Source: DUEL01 sp964580565
Lineage (GTDB): Bacteria; Chloroflexota; Anaerolineae; B4-G1; DUEL01
Reading direction: 5' to 3'
DNA length: 23,378 nt
Assembly: GCA_964580565.1 (NCBI GenBank)
Contig: CAZOLN010000029.1
Location: 1-23,378, forward strand
Shown here: positions 19,301 to 23,378 of the stretch, piece after piece
How positions within the stretch are numbered: position 1 is the stretch's first letter
Layout of the letters: each line of letters begins with the position of its first letter
Notes under the pieces: generated by a model
Told to the model about the DNA's origin: nothing
The model's input: only the letters and a program-made list of their open reading frames with translations
Databases searched by the model: none
Program-made: the position numbers and the translations under genes

Positions 19301-21226
19301 ATGGCGAAGAAGAACAATCGCGTGATCGACTACGGGGCAGCAGACGTCCAGGTCCTCGAGGGCCTGGAGGCGGTCCGTCGACGCCCCGGGATGTATGTCG
19401 GCGGCACGGACGCCCGGGCACTCCACCATCTGGTATACGAGGTCGTCGACAACTCCATCGACGAGGCGTTGGCCGGGGCGTGTGACCATATCGAGGTGAT
19501 CATCCACAAAGACGAAAGCGTCACCGTCCGCGACAACGGCCGGGGCATCCCCACCGCTCCACATCCCGAGAAGGGCATCTCCACCCTGGAGTTGGTGATG
19601 ACCACCCTCCACGCCGGAGCCAAGTTCGGTGGAGGCGGCTACAAGGTCTCCGGTGGCCTCCACGGCGTCGGCGTCTCGGCGGTCAACGCCCTCTCCGAGT
19701 GGATGGAGGTCGTGGTCGATAACCCACGGGACGGCAAGCGGTATCGCCAGCGGTACCGCCGGGGCGTCCCCGAAGGGCCCGTGGAGGTCATCGGCAAGAC
19801 AAAGCGGTCCGGCACCACCACCACCTTCCGGTACGACCCCACGATCTTCAAAGACGTCACCTACCGGTTCGAGACGCTGGCTCAGCGGATGCGGGAGATG
19901 GCCTTCGTCACCGGCGGCGTCACCATCCGGTTGGTGGACGAGCGGCCCGACGACTTTCCCCGCGAGATGACCTTCTACTTTGAAGGAGGCATCCTCTCCT
20001 TCGTCCGCTACCTCAACCGCAACCGGACCCCCCTCCACCCGCCCATCTACATCCAGCGGGAGGTGGACGGGGTGGGGATCGAGGTCGCCATCCAGTACAC
20101 CGACTCCTACGCCGAGTCGGTCTACGCCTTCGCCAACACCATCCACACCGTCGACGGCGGCACCCACCTGACCGGGCTGCGGTCGGCGCTGACCCGGACG
20201 ATCAACGAATACGCCCGAAAGGCGGGCCTGCTGAAGGATAAGGACCCCAATTTCTCCGGGGAGGACGTCCGAGAGGGCCTTACCGCCGTCGTCAGCGTCA
20301 AGCATCCCGACCCCCAGTTCGAGTCCCAGACCAAGGTCAAACTGATGAACGCCGAGGTCAAGGGGATGGTGGAGTCGGTGGTCTCCGAGGCACTGGGGGA
20401 GTTCCTGCAGCGGGATTCCTCCTCGGCGCGGCGGATCGTGGAGAAGTGCCTCACGTCGTCCCGCGCCCGCGCGGCGGCCCGCAAGGCGCGCGACATGGTG
20501 ATCCGCAAGTCCGTCCTGGAGAGCCTCACCCTCCCGGGGAAACTGGCCGATTGCTCGGAGCGGGACCCGACGCGGACGGAACTGTTCATCGTCGAGGGAG
20601 ACAGCGCGGGCGGAAGCGCAAAGCAGGGACGGGATCGGCACTTCCAGGCGGTCCTCCCCCTGCGGGGAAAGATCCTCAACACGGAACGGGCCAGCCTGAA
20701 CAAGGTGCTCAGCAACAGGGAGGTGGAGGCCCTCATCTCCGCCCTGGGCACCGGCATCGGCGACCAGTTCGACCTGAGCAACCTGCGGTACGGTCGGATC
20801 ATCCTCCTCACCGACGCCGATGTGGACGGGGCCCACATCCGCACCCTGTTGCTCACCTTCTTCTACCGCTATATGCAGCCCCTCATCGAAGAGGGCCACC
20901 TGTTCATCGCCCAGCCTCCCCTTTACCGCATCGCCGCCGGCAAGAAGGTCTTCTACGCCTACAACGAGGCGGAGAAAGAGCGCATCCTGGAGCAACTGAA
21001 AGGGGAGAAGGTCACCATCCAGCGATACAAGGGCCTGGGCGAGATGAACCCCGAGCAGCTGTGGGAGACGACCCTCGATCCAACGCGACGGACGCTCCTG
21101 CAGGTGACCATTGAAGATGCGGCGGCGGCTGATCGGACCTTTTCGATGTTGATGGGAGACGCCGTGCCGCCTCGCCGTCGCTTCATCCAGACCCACGCCA
21201 AAGAGGTGCGCAACCTGGACGTGTAG
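19301..21226 (+). CDS. gyrB: DNA gyrase subunit B
   Basis: The product is 641 aa, a full-length short-form GyrB. Gyrase introduces negative supercoils with GyrA. The GHKL ATPase domain shows VLEGLEAVRRRPGMYVGG, EVVDNSIDEA (catalytic Glu47, Asn51) and the HGVGVSAVNALS region. The TOPRIM domain shows FIVEGDSAGGSAKQGRDR (Glu about 432), LPLRGKILN, LTDADVDGAHI. The end has QRYKGLGEMNPEQLWETT, the GyrB tail signature, with RNLDV at the very end. ParE is less likely because of this tail. The ATG at 19301 follows CAGGAGAG. gyrA is not in the window. Confidence 0.97.
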   Translation: MAKKNNRVIDYGAADVQVLEGLEAVRRRPGMYVGGTDARALHHLVYEVVDNSIDEALAGACDHIEVIIHKDESVTVRDNGRGIPTAPHPEKGISTLELVMTTLHAGAKFGGGGYKVSGGLHGVGVSAVNALSEWMEVVVDNPRDGKRYRQRYRRGVPEGPVEVIGKTKRSGTTTTFRYDPTIFKDVTYRFETLAQRMREMAFVTGGVTIRLVDERPDDFPREMTFYFEGGILSFVRYLNRNRTPLHPPIYIQREVDGVGIEVAIQYTDSYAESVYAFANTIHTVDGGTHLTGLRSALTRTINEYARKAGLLKDKDPNFSGEDVREGLTAVVSVKHPDPQFESQTKVKLMNAEVKGMVESVVSEALGEFLQRDSSSARRIVEKCLTSSRARAAARKARDMVIRKSVLESLTLPGKLADCSERDPTRTELFIVEGDSAGGSAKQGRDRHFQAVLPLRGKILNTERASLNKVLSNREVEALISALGTGIGDQFDLSNLRYGRIILLTDADVDGAHIRTLLLTFFYRYMQPLIEEGHLFIAQPPLYRIAAGKKVFYAYNEAEKERILEQLKGEKVTIQRYKGLGEMNPEQLWETTLDPTRRTLLQVTIEDAAAADRTFSMLMGDAVPPRRRFIQTHAKEVRNLDV

Positions 21227-21282
21227 TGGGAGGGGTGACGTGATCGGCAACGACTGGGCCCCGGCAGGCCAAGGGGCGAGGA

Positions 21283-22095
21283 GTGACGTTAGAAGTACGC
21301 TTGTTCGGCGAGATGGAATTACGCTGTGCCGGGGCCCTGCTGCGGTTACCCGCCACCGCCCGATCCCGTTCCCTCCTTGCCTACCTCATTGTCCACCGCA
21401 AACGCCCTCACCCGCGCGAGCGGCTGGCCGACCTCTTCTGGCCTAACCGCCCCCGCACCAAATCGCTGCGCAGCCTGAGCACCGCCCTCTGGCGTATCCG
21501 CCGCACCCTCCCCCCAGGCGACTACATCCTGGCCGACGTCCACACGGTCCAGTTCAACCCCCACAGCGACTATTGGCTGGACGTGGAGGCGTTCGAGCAG
21601 GAGATAAAAGAAGCAAGGGGCAAGGCGCAGGATACAAGGTGCAGGGAACAGGACGCAAAGCGTAAGGAAGAGGGGGGGCTGAACCCCGCATCTTGCATCC
21701 TGCACCTTGCCTCTTGCGTCCAACTGTACCGGGGCGACTTCCTGGAAGGGCTCTACGACGACTGGTGTCTGGAGGAGCGGTACCGCCTGGAGGGGATGTA
21801 CCTGGAAGCGCTGGAACGGCTGGTGACACTCCACGAGAGGCTGGATCAGCCAGAGGCGGCGCTGCGGTATGGGGCCCGGCTCCTGGCCCGCGACCCCCTG
21901 CGGGAGGACATCCACCGCACGATCATCCGGCTACAGGTCCGCCTGGGGAACCGAGCCGAGGCTGTCCGTCAGGCCCGCCGGTGCCGCGCCGTGCTGCGGT
22001 CCGAACTGGGGATGGACCTGGCACCGGAGACGGCCGCCTTGTGCGACGAACTCCTGGGGCCGGTGTGGCGACGGGAGTCGGTGGAACCGATCCTC
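21283..22095 (+). CDS. BTAD (SARP-like) transcriptional regulator, N-terminal part
   Basis: The visible 271 residues start with a winged-helix DNA-binding domain (LEVRLFGEMELRCAG, SRSLLAYLIVHRKRPHPRERLADLFWP, SLSTALWRIRRTLP) and continue into a bacterial transcriptional activation domain (LYRGDFLEGLYDDWCLEERY, then TPR-like helices LVTLHERLDQPEAALRYGARLLARDPLRED). Residues about 110-146 between them are encoded by a 37-bp-arm inverted R2 repeat, in frame, and look unlike BTAD sequence (PASCILHLASC). The GTG start at 21283 has GGGGCGAGGA before it and is 56 nt after gyrB. The gene runs into a 100-N gap and very likely continues as the AAA region after it. Confidence 0.85.
21610..21720. repeat. 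R2 inverted heptamer repeat inside a coding gene
   Basis: Arm 21610-21646 and arm 21684-21720 are near-complementary over 37 nt (about six mismatches) with a 37-nt loop. Both arms read as heptamers (GCAAGGG, GCAAGGC, GCAGGAT on one strand; GCAAGAG, GCAAGGT, GCAGGAT on the other). The length keeps the reading frame open. Confidence 0.8.
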
Positions 22096-22195
22096 NNNNN
22101 NNNNNNNNNNNNNNNNNNNNNNNNNNNNNNNNNNNNNNNNNNNNNNNNNNNNNNNNNNNNNNNNNNNNNNNNNNNNNNNNNNNNNNNNNNNNNNN
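22096..22195. other. Assembly gap of 100 N
   Basis: This gap separates the BTAD half from the AAA half. The two halves are in different reading frames if the gap is taken as exactly 100 nt, but the placeholder length has no meaning, so this is not evidence of a frameshift. Confidence 0.9.
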
Positions 22196-22196
22196 T

Positions 22197-23378
22197 CTGG
22201 TGTTCGTCACCGGGGAGGCAGGCATCGGGAAATCCCGCCTCGTAAGCGAACTCGGCGAGTGGGTCCGGCAACGGGGAGGATGGGCCGCCCGGGCCGGTTG
22301 TTACGAGTACGAGCGCGCCCTGCCCCACGGTCCGCTGGCGGACCTGCTGCGTGCGACCCTTGCCTGCACGGGCACGGAGACGCTGGAAGCCCTCCCCCCG
22401 TGGCAGGTCGAGGAACTGGCCCGCCTGGCCCCCGACCAGATCCCCCACCTCCCGCCGGTGACGGACACCTCCGTCCCCACGAGCCAGCGCCAGGCCCGCC
22501 TCTTCAACGCGCTGACCCTCTTCCTTACCGATCTGGCGAAGCGGAACCCCCTCCTGCTGATCCTGGAGGACCTTCACTGGGCCCACGATTCGACGCTGGC
22601 CTGGCTGCACTACCTGGCCCGCCGTCTGCCTCAGACCCCCGTTCTGGCGCTCGCCACGTACCGCCGTGAGGAGATCGGAGCCCAGCACCCCCTGCACGGA
22701 CTGGCCCTCCGGCTGGAACGGGAAGGGATGGCGTCTCGCCTGGAACTGCCGCGCCTCTCCCGCGAAGCCCTCTCGGTCTGGATGGTGGGAGCCGACGACG
22801 CGCTCGTGGAACGGGTCTATCAGCAGACAGAGGGAAACCCTTTCTTCACCCTGGAGACCCTCCGTGCCCTCTTCGAGGCGGGTCGGATAAGGCTGAGCGA
22901 TGGGAGGTGGGTCGAGACGACCATGTCGGGCGCTCTCCCGATCCCGGCATCGGTGCGCCAGGTGGTGCGGGAGCGGCTGGACCGCCTCTCTCCGCCGACC
23001 CGGCGGATGGTCGAGGTCGCCGCCGTCATCGGCCGCTCGTTCGACTTCGAAGTGGCGGAGCAAGCGTGGGGGCGGGGGGAGGAGGCCACCCTAGAAGCAC
23101 TGGACGAACTCCTGCACCGTCGTCTCCTTCGCGAAGAGGCGGGCCCCGTCGACCGGGATTACGCTTTCGACCACCATCTGGTGCGGGAGGTGATCTATCG
23201 GGAGTTGCACCACCGCCGCCGCCAGCGGCTCCACCGTCAGGTGGGCGAGGCGATGGAGCGACTGTATGGGGCCCGACCGGAGACGGCTGCCGAACTGGCC
23301 TACCACTTCGAGCAGGCGCAGGAGGCCGAAAAGGCCCTCTCTTGGCTCGTGGAGGCAGGGGAGCAGGCCCGCCGGGGG
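22197..23378 (+). CDS. AAA/STAND ATPase part of the BTAD regulator, partial at both ends
   Basis: The open frame from 22197 (CTG GTG TTC) to the window end encodes 394 residues that start in the gap. LVFVTGEAGIGKSRLVSELG is the first strand and Walker A of an AAA_16-type ATPase; LLLILEDLHWAHDSTLAWL is Walker B with the ED-x-HWA motif; PVLALATYRREE is sensor 1. GNPFFTLETLRAL, LPIPASVRQVVRERLDRLS and YAFDHHLVREVIYREL follow, typical of adenylate-cyclase-like and LuxR/SARP STAND regulators. TPR-like helices begin at the end. I infer that this is the same gene as the BTAD part: an ATP-dependent switch controlling DNA binding. Confidence 0.88.
   Translation, partial: MVFVTGEAGIGKSRLVSELGEWVRQRGGWAARAGCYEYERALPHGPLADLLRATLACTGTETLEALPPWQVEELARLAPDQIPHLPPVTDTSVPTSQRQARLFNALTLFLTDLAKRNPLLLILEDLHWAHDSTLAWLHYLARRLPQTPVLALATYRREEIGAQHPLHGLALRLEREGMASRLELPRLSREALSVWMVGADDALVERVYQQTEGNPFFTLETLRALFEAGRIRLSDGRWVETTMSGALPIPASVRQVVRERLDRLSPPTRRMVEVAAVIGRSFDFEVAEQAWGRGEEATLEALDELLHRRLLREEAGPVDRDYAFDHHLVREVIYRELHHRRRQRLHRQVGEAMERLYGARPETAAELAYHFEQAQEAEKALSWLVEAGEQARRG

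Noticed and set aside
19301..21226. ParE (topoisomerase IV) instead of GyrB
   Set aside because: The QRYKGLGEMNPEQLWETT tail and RNLDV end favour GyrB, although no gyrA or parC is here to confirm.
18956..21250. Very long minus-strand open frame opposite gyrB
   Set aside because: GC-rich coding DNA often leaves the antisense frame open. GyrB motifs on the plus strand are complete.
22096..22669. Apparent frame change between BTAD and AAA halves
   Set aside because: The gap is a 100-N placeholder of unknown length, so frame cannot be compared across it.

Overview
The window is GC-rich and comes from a bacterial scaffold that is probably Chloroflexota, of the Anaerolineae or Thermoflexia type. 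This is an inference from gene content: a single-span protein with a long Pro/Thr linker, a BTAD-AAA regulator, a REC-ParA fusion, a cytosolic GAF histidine kinase, a ferritin-like DUF2202 lipoprotein and a bacterial type A RNase P RNA. Three runs of exactly 100 N (12803-12902, 15294-15393, 22096-22195) are scaffold gaps of unknown true size. No CRISPR, transposase, tRNA or phage gene was seen.

Layout. The window opens inside rnpB (minus strand), which has a near-consensus promoter. Next is a three-gene minus-strand operon (TPR protein, unknown protein, Pro/Thr-linker membrane protein). Divergent from it is a small nucleoside deoxyribosyltransferase-like gene, whose stop codon overlaps the stop of a CoA-transferase/racemase gene. 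From 8677 down to 2964 runs a nine-gene minus-strand block: tatA, tatB, tatC, a DUF4062-like protein, a rhomboid protease, an SDH/ClpP-fold membrane protease, an MTH1-like NUDIX hydrolase, a degenerate receiver domain and the CaiB/BaiF enzyme. Only one strong promoter is visible for the block. On the plus strand follow a REC-ParA (CpaE/TadZ-like) gene overlapping endonuclease V, then a sirtuin overlapping a GAF-HisKA-HATPase kinase.

From 12.9 to 17.7 kb the genes are on the minus strand: a large unrecognised protein, the DUF2202 lipoprotein, a Zn/Cd-type P1B ATPase cut by a gap, and its CzrA/SmtB-like ArsR repressor. Two matching operator sites flank the repressor gene. The last part is on the plus strand: an S51/cyanophycinase-like protein with a cysteinyl-tRNA-synthetase-like tail, gyrB, and a BTAD/AAA regulator split by a gap.

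The most unusual feature is the dispersed repeats. R1 is a palindrome of about 75 bp with CACCACAGAGGCACAGAG-like arms, present at seven or eight places. R2 is a degenerate heptamer array (GCARGNN) in five places; in intergenic spacers it can supply Shine-Dalgarno-like sequence, and one large inverted copy lies in frame inside the BTAD regulator gene. R3 has CCTCCCGCAGGTT arms and occurs twice, once nested inside an R1 copy. A fourth short repeat, GCGATGAATCGC, lies in the 3' part of rnpB. Together they suggest active small non-coding repeats that invade spacers, an RNA gene and a coding gene.
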